A stretch of DNA of 64,000 bases from Nymphaea colorata (GCF_008831285.2 NC_045139.1:3880704-3944703), one strand, 5' to 3'; shown: positions 1 to 11,987, numbered from the stretch's first letter. Translations and numbers: made by a program. Notes: generated from the sequence alone by a model not told the origin.

Positions 1-606
1 TATTAAGATAGCGAACGGCTACCCTCTGCCTGCATTAAGTCAACCAAGAATTATTTTCTCTCCGTTAACAGCTTCAGGCTTGTCTAAGCTCTTCCTATTT
101 TCAAGTGGATTCTAGATCTTAGGAACTTTCAGCTGGGCCAATAAATGCAGGCATTAAGACAATTGGCTTCTGTCTTTTGAGCTAAAAAAGGTTATGCTGT
201 TAGTTGTAGTTGCACAAATCTATGAGAAGCATATGGTTTGGAAACTAAAACAACTGATATTAATCAAATTTAAGATTAGGATTATACCGTGCAATGTTGG
301 AAGAGTGATCCTCCACTTATGATGGCTAGTGACAATGGTGTTCCTTAACTGCATCAAGATCAACCATTTGTCTATCTCAGATGGGAAGGTCATGTCGGTC
401 AGCAGGTTTTTTTTTTAAGTATGTAAGGTTGAAGAAGTACCTTTTTGCTCTTTGACTGGCAGCATCTGAACCTAGAAGAAGCGTTTTTTTGTTCTTTGAT
501 GACTTGCAATTCAATTTTGTAGATCGTGGCAACTTGATTGTGTTTTAGGCTTCTGTTTTGTTATTGCGGCACTTGATGATTTCATGCTTTATAACAGCAC
601 TTGCAG

Positions 607-725
607 CAAAGAGAAATAGGTATCAAAGACAGAAGTCGATGATGCTTCTAGAAATGGAGTCTCAAAATAATGGATTTTCATCAAGCTTTAACAACCACCA
701 TCCTTTCCAGCCAGAATCACGCTAA
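607..725 (+). CDS. Putative last coding exon of an unidentified gene (5' part outside or not resolved)
   Basis: A good 3' splice site (pyrimidine stretch ending in TTGCAG at 601-606) opens a 39-codon frame that ends in TAA at 723-725, followed directly by an in-frame TAG. The peptide starts KRNRYQRQKSMMLLEMESQ and ends HPFQPESR. A basic patch followed by an amphipathic stretch and a polar tail looks like the cytosolic C-terminus of a protein, but I do not recognise the family. The upstream exon was not found with confidence. It could also be a chance frame. Sequence from 726 to about 1040 would be its 3' UTR. Confidence 0.35.
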
Positions 726-2618
726 TAGGCATTCATTATTGCACATCTGGAGTTCTTGATCAAAGAGTTGTAACCAAGTACAATTCAAAAGTTCCACAAG
801 GAGGAAAAAGGAAAAAAAGGAGGCACATTGCAAACTGCAGGAAGCTCATACGGCTAGTTCTTACAAACGTGGGATGCGTGAAGCTTGCCTGCCACCCATT
901 GATTTGAACCGTGGCTGACAGAGTGATGCAGTTTAACTGGAGTTGCTTATGGCTGACGGAGCGATACAACTTTACTGGAGTAGCTCACATTGGAAGAGAG
1001 GACTTGTACATCAAACAAAAGCATGTGTAATTAACAATTTTTTTCGATGCCATAGAATCTTATGAGGAAGAATCCTCGAGTTCGTATCCCATTCATTGTG
1101 CGGCTTCTCCATTTCTTTGTTCGTGTACATTGTGTTTTAGGCTTCATAATGTCGAGTATCTATCTCTCTCTCTCTCTCTCTCTGGTATTGAGGAATGTTC
1201 TCTCCATGTGGTGTAATGTTGAGCTTGGGATTAGGGATGCCGTTATGGAGGTGAAGTGGACCGGTTCTTTGTCCCTCTCTTCCCCTTCATCTCATTGATC
1301 AAGATTTATGGCCTAGGCAATCATCAAACAGACTTATTGGGGTTATGACTATGAAGGTCGCTGCAAATCAAGTCTAAATTAAAGATATTGTACATTGTTA
1401 ATTTTGCTTAGCCTACATCTCAGGAGATAATTAGATTTCATTCATTTTGGCAGTTATGAGTGACATGTTCCATTTTTTTTTTTTTAATTCAGAGTTCAGA
1501 CAGCCCCAACTCGAAGTGCTTTTAGAAGGCATTTAATTAAAAAAAAAAAAGCACTGTGTTCTTAGAACACTTGTTTCTAAACGTGTTTGTTTGGACTCCA
1601 ATTCGGAAGCTCAATGTGCCAACAAGTTGTTAGTATCTTCTTTTCTTCTCAAATATTTTGAAGTGTTTCTTTTAGCATTGAAAATGCATATGGGACTCGC
1701 TTTTTTGAAATAAAAGAGGGAGGAATGGGGAAAGGTGCGTTCCTTCTCTCTTTTTTGTTTGGCTTTCTTCCCTGGTTTATTTTCTCCCCCCTTTTCCTTG
1801 TGTTTTCGTGTAGCAAACTTCTTCATCTTTCTTCTGTTTTTCTGTTCTGAGTTTGGGCTTTGAAAATTAGGGATTCCATAGTCTGGAATAAATGTTTCTC
1901 TGCTGATGAGTGTATTCTCATTTTTTCTTTTTTCAGCTGTTTTCATTTTCTTGTTTACGGTAGCGTGGGCGATATTTCTACTTGTTCTGCGATTTCCGTC
2001 TTTTCTCTTGGATATTTCTCGTGTTTTCTTGATTTAGGGGATGATTAGTGTGTGAGATTAGGGTTCTTTGTTGTTTCCCCCTTCCTATCTCTCTCTCTCT
2101 TTACATGGAGGGCATAAAACACGTTCCGGCTTCCACCGCTAAGCTTTTCTGTTCTCATTGGTGCTTGAGAGATGCAGACCGTATTTTTTCCTTCTTTGTT
2201 TTCGGGACTTCTCTTCTACTTTGCAAGAAATTTTTAAGAAGTTCATGAAAAGTATGTTATAAAGAAATTTCTCTCTTCTGTTTTATATGGAGAGTTTGAA
2301 TCGAAAAATTCGTTTTATTTTTAAACATTTTTTTTGTTCCTTCGCTATGTTTTTGGCGTGTTTCTTTTTTTAATTTCTGTATATATCTTAAATTAAGTCA
2401 AGGGAGTTTTTCTTCCTCTTCTTTTGGGTATTCTATCTGATCGATCTCTGGCCCTGGAAACACTATAGTTCTCCAAATTTATTCCCTACTCTTCGTTCAG
2501 TCTATAGAAGTACGGCTTTAGAATTGGCGCATTAAATTTCGAAGCAACGGTCCTGAGTTAATTTTGTCTCTTTTTTTCGCATCTAACTCCTAACGAGATG
2601 AAAACCTTCAAGAAATGT
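726..2618. other. Intergenic stretch: possible 3' UTR, then upstream region of the YAE1-like gene
   Basis: No coding exon can be supported here apart from the duplicated exon copy at 1179-1279. There is a short CT tract at 1163-1183. T-rich and C-rich sequence from about 1740 to 2120 resembles a plant leader or leader intron, but no TATA box or splice pair could be fixed. Confidence 0.4.
1179..1279 (+). repeat. Upstream copy of the YAE1 first-exon repeat
   Basis: These 101 bases match 2619-2719 at an exact offset of 1440 bp, with only two differences, at 1252 and 1253 (TG here, GT in the downstream copy). Those two bases form the splice donor of the downstream copy. The copy keeps both in-frame ATGs but not the GGTAAG donor, so it looks like a dead duplicate or an unused alternative first exon. 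Confidence 0.85.
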
Positions 2619-2719
2619 TCTCTGGTATTGAGGAATGTTCTCTCCATGTGGTGTAATGTTGAGCTTGGGATTAGGGATGCCGTTATGGAGGGTAAGTGGA
2701 CCGGTTCTTTGTCCCTCTC
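2619..2719 (+). repeat. Downstream copy of the YAE1 first-exon repeat (functional copy)
   Basis: Second member of the direct repeat. It carries ATG codons at 2646 and 2685 and a GGTAAGT donor at 2691-2697 that splices in frame to the exon at 3058. Confidence 0.85.
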
Positions 2720-3964
2720 GTCCCCTCACCTCCTCTCTCTCTCTCTCTTCTCTCTCTCATATGACTGTTAATGAAAATAATCAACAGTGGATCAGTAAGT
2801 CTTCTTCTCTCTTCTTTTTATCAAATTGCATTATGTTTTTTCTTTTCATTTGCCGTTTCGATATCTCAAGTAGACAAAGTGTTTGATGCTCTGTTTACAT
2901 ACAGCTATTCCTCTTTCTGATTTGAGGATTAGATTGGGTTTTTGCATTGGTGGGAAATTTACCAGCAGCTCTTGGTCTTTGATGTTGCTTGATCACATAT
3001 TCACATGATGTCCGTGGCACCAAATATCGTGTTTTGGCTTGAAATTTTGTGTTGCAGTGTGTGTGGACGAAGGCGATGATGATCTCTGGTGCGAGGATTC
3101 AGCTTCTGATGGGTATAGGGATGATGGTCGTGATCGTAAATCAGAGCTTGATAGGGAGTGGAAGAGGAGGCAGAATCAATTTCATACAGTATCCCTAAGC
3201 AATCTCAGATTGTATACTTACTGTATTTATATCATATTATCTTTTCTTGAAAAAATATGTTGTGATTTTTGTAAGGTTTTCGTAACATGCTCTTTAGATT
3301 GGGTATAGAGATGGTTTAATGGCGGGGAAGGAAGCTTCTGCACAGGAAGGTTTCAATGCCGGTTTCAGGGAATCTGTGGTGCCAGGGTACAACTGGGGGT
3401 TGGTGAGAGGCATTATCAGGTAACGGCTGATTTTAGTTATCACTGTCATTCTCAAGTTAAACTGGGAAGGGAGGTGATCCAATTTTAATTCTACTAATTT
3501 TAGAAACTTTTATCAAGATAAAAGCTTTCTGCTGTAGTCTGATTTTGGAAAATTGCATCTATGGGTGCCTATTCTTGTTCGTCGACTAAATTTTGCTCTT
3601 GGACTTTTTCTTGTTCTTTGATGTGCTGAAAAACACTTTAAGTACATTGAGTTGCCTCCCGGATGAATTGAAGGAGAAGCTAATTGGAAGATCTGATAAA
3701 AGAGACGAGCTTCAGGCCCTATATGAAGCTACACACTCTGTTTCATCAAATCAGGCCCTAATATTTTTTCATGATGATATAATGAACAGAAAACCTCTTG
3801 ACAGTGGTTCAGATTCTTCAGGTGGCTTGATACAACCGAATGTTTTGGGTGATGCTTCATACTGCGGGAAGCTGGAAAGTTTCAAAGAGAAACTCAAGAG
3901 TGTCGTTAGTGAATCTACTGCTTCTGGAATTACTGCAATACTAGAATCAAATATAGCTGGCTAA
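2646..3964 (+). CDS. YAE1: YAE1 domain-containing protein (YAE1D1-like), 4 exons
   Basis: Exons: 2646-2691, 3058-3188, 3298-3419 and about 3643-3964, giving 206 aa if translation starts at 2646. An in-frame ATG at 2685 has better context and would give 193 aa. The segment DREWKRRQNQFH is followed by GYRDGLMAGK, then EGFNAGF and RGII. This is the Gly-x3-Gly (deca-GX3) pattern of the Yae1 N-terminal domain at about residues 60-100, and it aligns well with animal YAE1D1. In yeast, Yae1 pairs with Lto1 as an adaptor that brings the cytosolic Fe-S assembly machinery to the ABC protein Rli1/ABCE1 for ribosome recycling; a similar cytosolic role is inferred here. The acceptor of exon 4 is uncertain: 3643 fits the family better, while 3652 would shorten the protein by 3 residues. 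Both keep the frame. The acidic N-terminus (DEGDDDLWCED) and the C-terminal half (an LPDELKEKL helix, then a Ser-rich stretch) are less conserved. An out-of-frame ATG at 2635 precedes the start. Confidence 0.85.
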
Positions 3965-4195
3965 GTTTATCAATGCAAGAAAAGACAATGTCCAAGGAGT
4001 GCGTTTTGGTTTCTCAGGTGGTCGGACATTTCTCAGCTGTACGTTTCTTAACATAACTGGTGATGCCATTGCTGAAGAATGGAGCTGCATCGCCTGTTTC
4101 TCAAAGGCAATGGGATTTTTTGTCATCACAGTGCTCTTTTTAAAGCCAACATGGTTAGCTTCTTTGTCTATACAAATTCATATTTAACTTTTTTG
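3965..4195 (+). other. Probable 3' UTR of the YAE1-like gene
   Basis: Non-repetitive sequence directly after the stop. No poly(A) signal of standard form was identified. An open frame at 3999-4187 has no recognisable homology. Confidence 0.35.
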
Positions 4196-4393
4196 TCAAC
4201 AAGGGTTGACGTTCAGAGGCCAGCGAAATACAATAGAAATCAGGATAGTCGAGTGATCGACAACTTTTTGTTCCAAGTGGAATACTACCTGAATCTGCAA
4301 GGCCTTGTGTGGGACGACCTTCAGGTCAAGACTGTGGCTATGTTGCTTGAGGGCGATGCTGTAGCGTGGTGGAGAAGGAAATGCAAAGATTAA
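4196..4393 (+). pseudogene. Ty3/gypsy-type gag fragment
   Basis: A 65-codon stretch in one frame reads like the retrotransposon gag domain of plant Ty3/gypsy elements: PAKYNR..DSRVIDNFLFQ, then a hydrophobic aromatic helix, then LLEGDAVAWWRRKC. The order (ligand-like P.Y, DNFL..E.Y, L.GDA..WWRR) is typical of that domain. It stops at TAA 4391-4393, and no protease, reverse transcriptase, integrase or LTR is seen around it. It is a degenerate scrap just beyond the 3' end of the YAE1-like gene. Confidence 0.65.
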
Positions 4394-5392
4394 ATGCACG
4401 ACTCGAATCAAATCAAGATACGATGAAGCATATGATTTGGATGACATAACCAGAAATTTTCCCAGTTGACGTTCCAATCAGTTTGGATTAGGATCCTACT
4501 TCATTGATCTAACCGGATCTAGATTATTTAGCTGGGATATGTATGTCTCAGGCTTGGACTGGGATCCGATGTTCCCAAACCACATGCGACTGACTTGGAT
4601 CTCGACCAATTTGAGATCTCAGATTTTGTAAAACACAGACTTGGCGTGATTGCTGAACTAATTAAGGAATTTTATTTCTAGCTCCAATTTATTATATCTT
4701 TTTTATCGGATATCCATGTATTCGGAGTTGGATTCAGACATGAATGAAGAAAAGCCTTATTCCATTTCTCAATTTAAATCCGAATTCAAATTCTTAATAC
4801 GACTTTTAAATTCACATCTGAATCTGAATTCAACTTTTAAATGCTCATCTAAATCTAAACCACATTATGATACATATGTTAATAATTGATTTTCATAAAT
4901 ATTGGGTATCAAATCCAAAACCAAATCTGAATGCGATTAGGTGTCATTTTTTAAGTCCGATTCAATTTCTGAATCGAATGTTAAGTTTTTTTTCCATGAA
5001 CTATATTTTTAAAGTATATAATTCGAAGGGATATCCAAACGGAATCAAATCCATTGACATTCTTACTAGTTTTGCATGGAAGCTACGGTTCTTTTAGGAA
5101 TACATATACCATTGCATGCCATTGAAAGCTTTCTCGTGGAGAATGATAACCTGATCCTGCAGCTTTGATTTATTAGCAAGAAATTATGTATGTTTCCAGG
5201 AATTGCGCTCAACGCGATCACTTCATGAGCTTTTGCTTTCAACATAAGTTTGCAATATTTTGGATTGATGTTGAAGATGAAGAAACTGAGGAGTGAGGAG
5301 AGAGAACAGGAGTGGTGAAATGAGAAGTAAAATCTGTAAATATTCAATGAAGTTACTATTCATTTTTGCTCGAGCTGAGTTGAGCTTATAAG
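4394..5392. other. AT-rich intergenic DNA containing a dispersed TCTGAATC-type repeat
   Basis: From about 4700 to 5040 the sequence is dense in short motifs such as AAATCTGAATTC and AATTCGAAT. It resembles 19555-19930 and 41110-41560 (shared blocks around TTTCTTAATTGGATATTA and TCAAAATGCAAGAGCATTGG). No gene is supported. Confidence 0.5.
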
Positions 5393-5515
5393 GGAACTCG
5401 AACTCGACTCGACCAAAACAAAAATTAGAGCTCGGTTCGATTATGAAAATAGCGGGCTCGAACTCGATCACCAGCGCAGATTTAAGGAGCCGAGTTCGAG
5501 TTGATCGGGTTCACT
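5393..5515. repeat. CTCGA-rich dispersed repeat, copy 1
   Basis: Repeated GAGCTCG and CGAACTCGA words, of the same type as at 17395-17925 and 28975-29360. It ends about 100 bp before the TATA box of the CWC16-like gene. Confidence 0.6.
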
Positions 5516-5547
5516 TGCTTCCGGTGGGTCGGTGTCATCCCTCGTCT

Positions 5548-5654
5548 ATCGGACCTCCTGGAAGCGGTACGGATCCTATGGGGAGCATACCCGATCTGCT
5601 GACACCCATATCTTTCGACTATAAAAATGGGTAGAGGCTTCCAGGAGGACCGAT
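5548..5654. repeat. 18-bp inverted repeat flanking a TATA box
   Basis: ATCGGACCTCCTGGAAGC at 5548-5565 pairs with its reverse complement at 5637-5654 with one mismatch. The 71-bp spacer contains the TATA box at 5620-5627. Confidence 0.6.
5620..5627 (+). promoter_or_regulatory. Likely TATA box of the CWC16-like gene
   Basis: TATAAAAA lies 163 bp before the ATG at 5783. The expected transcription start near 5650 would put the CT microsatellite in the 5' leader, a common plant arrangement. Confidence 0.55.
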
Positions 5655-5666
5655 TCCTCCTTGAAA

Positions 5667-5670
<4 letters not shown>

Positions 5671-5714
<44 letters not shown>
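5671..5714 (+). repeat. (CT)n microsatellite in the probable 5' leader
   Basis: Twenty-two CT units between the TATA box and the start codon of the CWC16-like gene. Confidence 0.9.
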
Positions 5715-5721
<7 letters not shown>

Positions 5722-5782
5722 GCGCGCCTCTTTCTCACGATCTTTTGTTCGCCGTCGCGTGGTGATACGGTGACCTTCGAAG

Positions 5783-8700
5783 ATGGTATGTCGATCGTTC
5801 TTATTCGAAGAAAATTTCGATTGAATTCCTTCATTCGTTAGGCTTCTTTCTGGTTTTTTTTGCCAAGGTTTTGGTTTAGGGTTTCAAAGATTAGGGGGTT
5901 TCCTTGCGCATCCGTTGAACACGGTATTTTATTCGTTGAAATGCTAGGGTCGTAAGTTAACTGTCAGGAAATATGGTTTGTTTATTTGGATTGTGGTGGT
6001 TAATCGAGTTCTGGGACTTCTACGTTTCCTATCTTCTTTTTTCCGGTTTGGGGGATTGGGGGCTTCCTGATTTTGAAGGATTGTGTTAAAGGGGTTGGTC
6101 GTCCTGTGTTTGCATTGAAATGGTGCTTTTCATTTGGTGCAATTTTTTTTGTGATTTGGAATCATAATTATGTGATTGAGAAGTATTCTTACGATCTGCC
6201 GCATCTTCCCCTATTCTGAGGTTCTTGTGTTGTTATTTCGTAAATCTTATGTAGTTTTTGCCTGGTCTTTTTGAATATTTTGGAAGTTTATTTTGGGGCC
6301 GTTAGTTATCGTCAAATGACATTGTTGTATCATGATTAATTTGTGGTTATCCGATGCTGGTTTGTAATTTATTTATCTTTTGGAAGGGTTATTTTGGGGT
6401 TCCATACAAATATTATTATGAATGATTGGTGATTAGAGAAAATTTAATCGGACGTTGGCGAGGTCTTTCAGGCCTAGATACTGAACTTTATGTTTGCCTT
6501 TTTTCTGTTTTAGTTGTATGTGTTTTTTGTTTTCCTCTTTTGCATTCCTTATGGTGCTGACCCTTTTTTTCTGTTCCCTTTTACTTGCAGTCTTCGCTTG
6601 CTGCTGCTCGAGCAGATAATTTTTATTATCCTCCTGAATGGACCCCTCAAAAGGTATTATATGTTTTTTTCTACGTTTTCTGCACAATCTCAGTGACACT
6701 GCCGTGGCGTCTGCCTTTTGTGGCTATCATAGCGTTTTGTTTGTATTCTGACATTTCCTTTTACTGTCTTTATTTTCCTTTGCAAGGGGTCCTTGAACAA
6801 GTTTCATGGGCAACATGCTCTGAGGGAGAGAGCCCGAAAAATAGACCAAGGGATCTTGATCATAAGGTATGAATATGATTTTGGTTGAGATTTCTAGATT
6901 CAATTTAGGGTTAGTTGTATACAAGGCTGCTTAAGTGTGTAGAAATGAAGATATTTCTCTTGAAATGATAGACCTCTGTTCCCCGTTGTTGTATGTGGTA
7001 GGAACTTATCAACAGTGCTGGATTTGGGCTTGGTGTGATATGTTTATGAGGCCTTAATTAGTCAGTAAAACCATGTTGATATGCAATTAGCATCACCACA
7101 ATGTTTTAAAACCTGGAATGGTTTTCCTTTTCTACTGAGTAATTATGAACATTTAGCAGTGTCCAGTTCAACCACATGTAAAATTTAACGTCAACCATAA
7201 TGTTGATTGCTAAAATCTCTGTTTGGTTAGCTTGTTCAGCAGGAAGTGGGCAATTTAATTCTATGCTTGACCACCGGCCTATATTTCTATATATAAAGCT
7301 TTGGTTGGTATCAAAGTTCTTGTTGCAAGCATCCTGTATGCCGGCAGCTAAACCATCTTGCTCTTTGTTTCTCTGTTTGTAGTCCTCTTTTCTGATGGCA
7401 GTTACCACCTTTGATTTTTATATCGTCAGTTTCCATGCATCCTTAGTCTGTTCTGACTTAGTTTTACCTCTGGTCCTTCTCTGTTTGAATGATAATCATG
7501 GCTATTTGCTCAACGTGTTCCGATTTCCGTACACATTTCTATGGTCCATGTTTTATGTCATGTGGAGGCTATGAATTTTAGCTCGTTGCCATTTGATAAT
7601 ATATTTTCCTTTAAACTATATACTTGTATTTCTTTTATGTGGGATTTTAAATGTTAGCTAGAACCAGTATTATCAGTATCAGGCTATTAGCATTGGAGTC
7701 ATTATCAGTGTACACTCAATCAGGCTGCATCCACCAATTGAAATCAAAGTTTCTTTTTTTGTTTTTAAAAAATAAAAAACGAAATTAAGCTAATTATAAT
7801 TTATAAAGGGAAAAATAGCAAGATATTTATCAGCATGCTGTTACTGATAACATTGGGCCTAATATTGAATATTGGATCCTCAGTTAGGTTATCTTGGTGA
7901 CTGATCATCAGCAAGTGGACAAGATTGAGAACCTTTTTAGACCATCAGGCTTCATATTTGGAAATCAATATCTTGCTTTTTTGGTTGTGAAGCTTATCTA
8001 TAGTTTATTGGCAGTTGATCTTTTCCCCCAAAAAATAATTTAGCCCTTTTTCTAACTTCAATCAGCTACTTTGTATGTCGAGAACATTAGTTTTCTGTTA
8101 GTTATTTCACGCTGCATTCGCATGATGACATTGATTTATTTGATTATTTTATAGAAGTTCCAAAATTTATGTTCATGCTGTTCATGTTTTTCTTTTATGT
8201 CTTCTTTCTCTAATTGTTGTCACAGGCCTCCTGCAGTCTAGTGGTATTTGAACTGAAATTTCAATTATTTATCACTATTCTTATTTTTTGTTGGCATTGG
8301 TTTTGCTACCAACTTTAGCCTTAATTGAGAATAATACTTTGTTTATGTTAATTTAAATTCATCTTTTCCGGCCATTGGACATTTTTCATCATTGAAATGG
8401 ATTAAATAATTTAAAGATTTTTTTGGAACTTTTACTTGGTATATGAGGACTGCTATATCATTTAGCTGAATATTTCATTATTAATTACTTTCACAACTTA
8501 ACTTATAATATGAGTTAAATGCTAAAGCAAGTCTGTGTAATGCCTCTTTGTTTTTGTTTGGCTAAAAGAGTCTTTGCCTACTTTCAAGGACAATACAGGA
8601 AACTTTAGAAAGTTCATATTTCCCACCATGACATAGTTCCGCCTGAGCATTAAGCTCCATTGCAAATCTAGTACACGGTGATCCATATAAAGGAAGTCTG

Positions 8701-10908
8701 GATTGTGAGGCTTTGTTCTGGATTTAACAGCTAAGGATCGGCCTTTAAATGGAAATCTTTCTTTCGGCAGGACTCTTTACCGCCTTTTTATTGCACTTTG
8801 TAACTTCAAGTTCCATATTTCACTCATAAGCCATAAATAAGAGCTATTCAGGTCATTAGCCAACTCCATGGATGAATTGTGGTCTGGTATCCTAAGTCTT
8901 GTATGATACTGTCCAATCTCGTTTATCACGTAGGCAGCTGACCGAACGATATATGTAAATTTCGTGAGTTTCTTGCCTTCCATCAAACTAATGGAACGAT
9001 GTATTCAGTTTTTGTAATTGTAAATCAACAAGTGAAAGTTGGGAACTTAGCTTGTGCCTGCATTATTAATAGAAGGATTTGTCTTATTAATATAAATATT
9101 TGGGCTTTCAACATAAGGTAAAGTAGTCTGGCTAGTCAGCCAAGAACAGCTATGATATTTCTGTTGAAAGTTAACAGGGAAAAATAGATTTGATGCACCA
9201 GTTTGGAATAAAACCCTTCCATGATGTTGATTGTACAGGAAATTTTTGTGCTTGCATTCCATGTTTTGTTTGCTTTTACTTTTTGCATCATATGCCGTAT
9301 ATTATTGTCTGCTCATCTTGTCTTATGTTACCCATGCACTTTCCTGCTTATTCCTGTGTTTAGGTTCGAGATGCCCTTCAATATCTGGTGTGGTGGTTGC
9401 CATTCTATGATAGCCAAGGGAGTTCGTTTCAATGCAGAGAAGAAACAAGTTGGAAATTATTACTCTACCAAGGTTTGTGTCTCTACCTCATACTGACAAT
9501 CTTGGCTTCCTTGTAAATGTTCTGGGTCACCATTATACTGTGTCAATCGCATCTTGTAAACCCAACAAAAACACCCTTTCTTCTTTTCTTTAAAAAGTTA
9601 GTTCTTATTTCTTAAAGAAGAGAACTGACGTTTATTGCTCATGTTGAAAATACAAGGGGACATAGTTTCCTGTGGTTCTTCTTGCTGCTGAAAATTTTGA
9701 AAACAATTAAAGGAATAGACCGTCTTAACATTTTAAAATATGTGGGAAACTTGTTGGACTGTCTCCTTGCTAGTTAAAGACCATGTAGACTCAAAATTGG
9801 GAAAATCAGGTTGTTCATAGAAAAAAAAATGGTTTATCGGTTTATTTTGTTTGTTTTCACATCCATTAATTGCTTGAGGCTTCCTGCCATTGCTTTGAAG
9901 TTTGAACATTGTACAAGCCCCTTGATGTCCTACCTTTTTTTTTTTTAAAAAAAAAGGGGGTTTAGAATCTTAGATATAGCTGAATTGTGAAGCCAGCCAG
10001 CTTTACAAGTTCGGAATTTACTTTGTACGGTACTTAACTGCTTTATGTTTTTTCAGATATGGAGATTCTCTATGAAGTCAGCATGTTGCAAGCATGAGAT
10101 TGTTATAGAGACAGACCCCAAAAACTGCGAATATGTTATCATAAGTGGAGCTGAAAAAAAGACTGAAGAGTATGATGTGGAGGACGCAGAAACTCTTGCC
10201 CTTCCTGGAGATGAAGGTGGTTTACTTTCCTTCTGCTTTGTGAAAGAACTCTAGCTAGATTCCTAGAACAGTGCCTAACTTATAGTGTTATCTTGCAGAG
10301 AAAGGAAAACTTTCAGATCCCTTTTATCGGCTTGAGCACCAAGAAGAAGATTTGCTGAAGAAGAAAGAGGCTGAACCCCTAATACTTCGCCTTCAACGTG
10401 TTTCAGATCTCAGACATTCCAATGACTTTGCTCTTAACCGCACCCTTCGAGCTCAAATTAGAGTATGCTACTGGTTTTAACACTAATAACTGTTAATCGT
10501 TGGTACGAAATTTTTTTATTCTAACACGGTGGATGTTTCTTCATGCAGGGCCAAAAGAGACGAATTGCTGAAGAAGAAGCAGCTGCGCGGAAGATGGGTT
10601 TGGGGATAAGATTGCTTCCTGTATCTAAAGAAGATACAGAGGTAGCATCTCGCGTGAAATTTGCCCCCAAGTTTGAGACGAACAGAAAGGACAAACGAGC
10701 TGCAATAAAAGCTGCCCCCATTTTCCCTGGGTCATCAGCGTCTGATTCTGCAAAGAGACGATTAGAATTGGAGACTAAAAGACGCAAAATAAAGGCAACT
10801 GCAGCATCGGCCATGTTGGCTGGGTCATTCAAACCATCATCTTGGTCACAAAGTTCTTCCATTATGAGCAAGCAAACCGGAAGGATGCCGACTTTGAAGC
10901 GTGCATGA
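5783..10908 (+). CDS. CWC16 family splicing factor (CCDC130/Saf4/YJU2-like), 7 exons
   Basis: Exons: 5783-5785 (only the ATG), 6591-6653, 6787-6866, 9364-9472, 10057-10216, 10299-10462 and 10549-10908. All have GT-AG borders and consistent phases; total 312 aa. The N-terminal half matches human CCDC130 closely: YYPPEWTP, GSLNKFHG, LRERARK, QGILIIRFEMPFNIWCGGC (C58, C61), VRFNAEKK.VGNYYSTK, then ETDPKNCEYVI.SGA and FYRLEH. The first metal-ligand pair CxxC is present; the second is CC at 95-96 with Ser at 93. The C-terminal third is basic and low in conservation (RRLELETKRRKIK). Family members join the spliceosome around the first catalytic step (Yju2) or act in minor-intron or alternative splicing (CCDC130, Saf4); nuclear location is inferred. 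The exon consisting of just ATG is split off by a GTATGT donor at 5786. Intron 3 is about 2.5 kb with no recognisable gene inside. Confidence 0.92.
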
Positions 10909-11987
10909 TTACAGTATTTAAAGACACTTCAGTTGGGGAAGCGGTACTAATCGAGAACCAGTGACCAGAAAAGCTTGGTCTGTCATTTAACTTGGATGCC
11001 AATTGGTTGCTGCCAACATACGTCATTCAGAAAGCCGCTGTTGCATGTCAAGAGCGACAAACTTCCTGGAAATTGTACAGAGGATTTGTGATCGTACTCT
11101 TCTTTTTCATTTTAGGTTGTGATTTTGGGAAGCTTCCGCACTGTGCAGTTGCCTAGCACGGCACTTCACTTCGTCCCCTGTATAGCTTTTTCCCTTCTTT
11201 ATATAGAAACGAGGTTCTGCAGTACCTTTGCTTCCAAATGAGCTTTTATTGTACGGTTTCTTGTATCTGCTCTCAGATCCAGAATAATTGCTTTTATTGC
11301 ATTTGCTGTTGAGATTCGCTCCTTTCATCCCATTCCATTTCTTTTTTGCAGACATCCTCCGCATAAAGATCACAACTAGGCGCTTTGATGCACATGCACT
11401 TTGATCACTTGAAATGAAATTATGTTGGTTAAAGCTCTCCATAGAAATGTTTGTGAGATACTGGATTTTAACATAGTGACAAAGAGGGTTTTTAGATCCT
11501 CGATTTATGGTTAAAATCGAGTGTTTTGAAGTCGGATGGGAGGGCTCCGACCTTAAATCCGCAGATCATATCAAACCGCTTCAGTCTCAAATCCAATGCC
11601 GGCTGAATGTCACTACTTTGGGTTTGGAACTTCGGATTATGAGGCCGTCCTTTGTTTGGACTATACTTTAAAACAGTGGAGGCAAAAAATTTAAGGCAAG
11701 TTCAGGTGACACTGGTCCAGTTTCCAGAAAACTCGGGTCTTTGGTTGGTGAACTGTGTTACGTCGTTCTTAGGAAGGAAAAGACAGGTCGATAAAATCTG
11801 ATTAGTTGCCGGCGCTCTTTATACAGCAATAGCATGGTTTGGGAAGGTCCCATAGGCACTTGAGAGTTATGGACCAACTCCATTAATAAGATGGCTTTTC
11901 CTGTCCATTTGTGACTGGTGTGGTAGCAAATGTTCTTGTCCAACAGTGTTTGAGAGGAAACTTTCCCCGGTTAACGTGCTTCAGCTT

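Noticed and set aside
1078-1090. GAGTTCGTATCCC resembling a tRNA B box
   Set aside because: No A box at the right distance and no cloverleaf arms.
1611-1946. 111-codon minus-strand Lys-rich frame
   Set aside because: Antisense of a T-rich leader-like stretch; composition explains the open frame.
11107-11442. 111-codon minus-strand frame after the CWC16-like gene
   Set aside because: Lys/Ser-rich, unrecognised, overlaps the likely 3' flank; no supporting signal.
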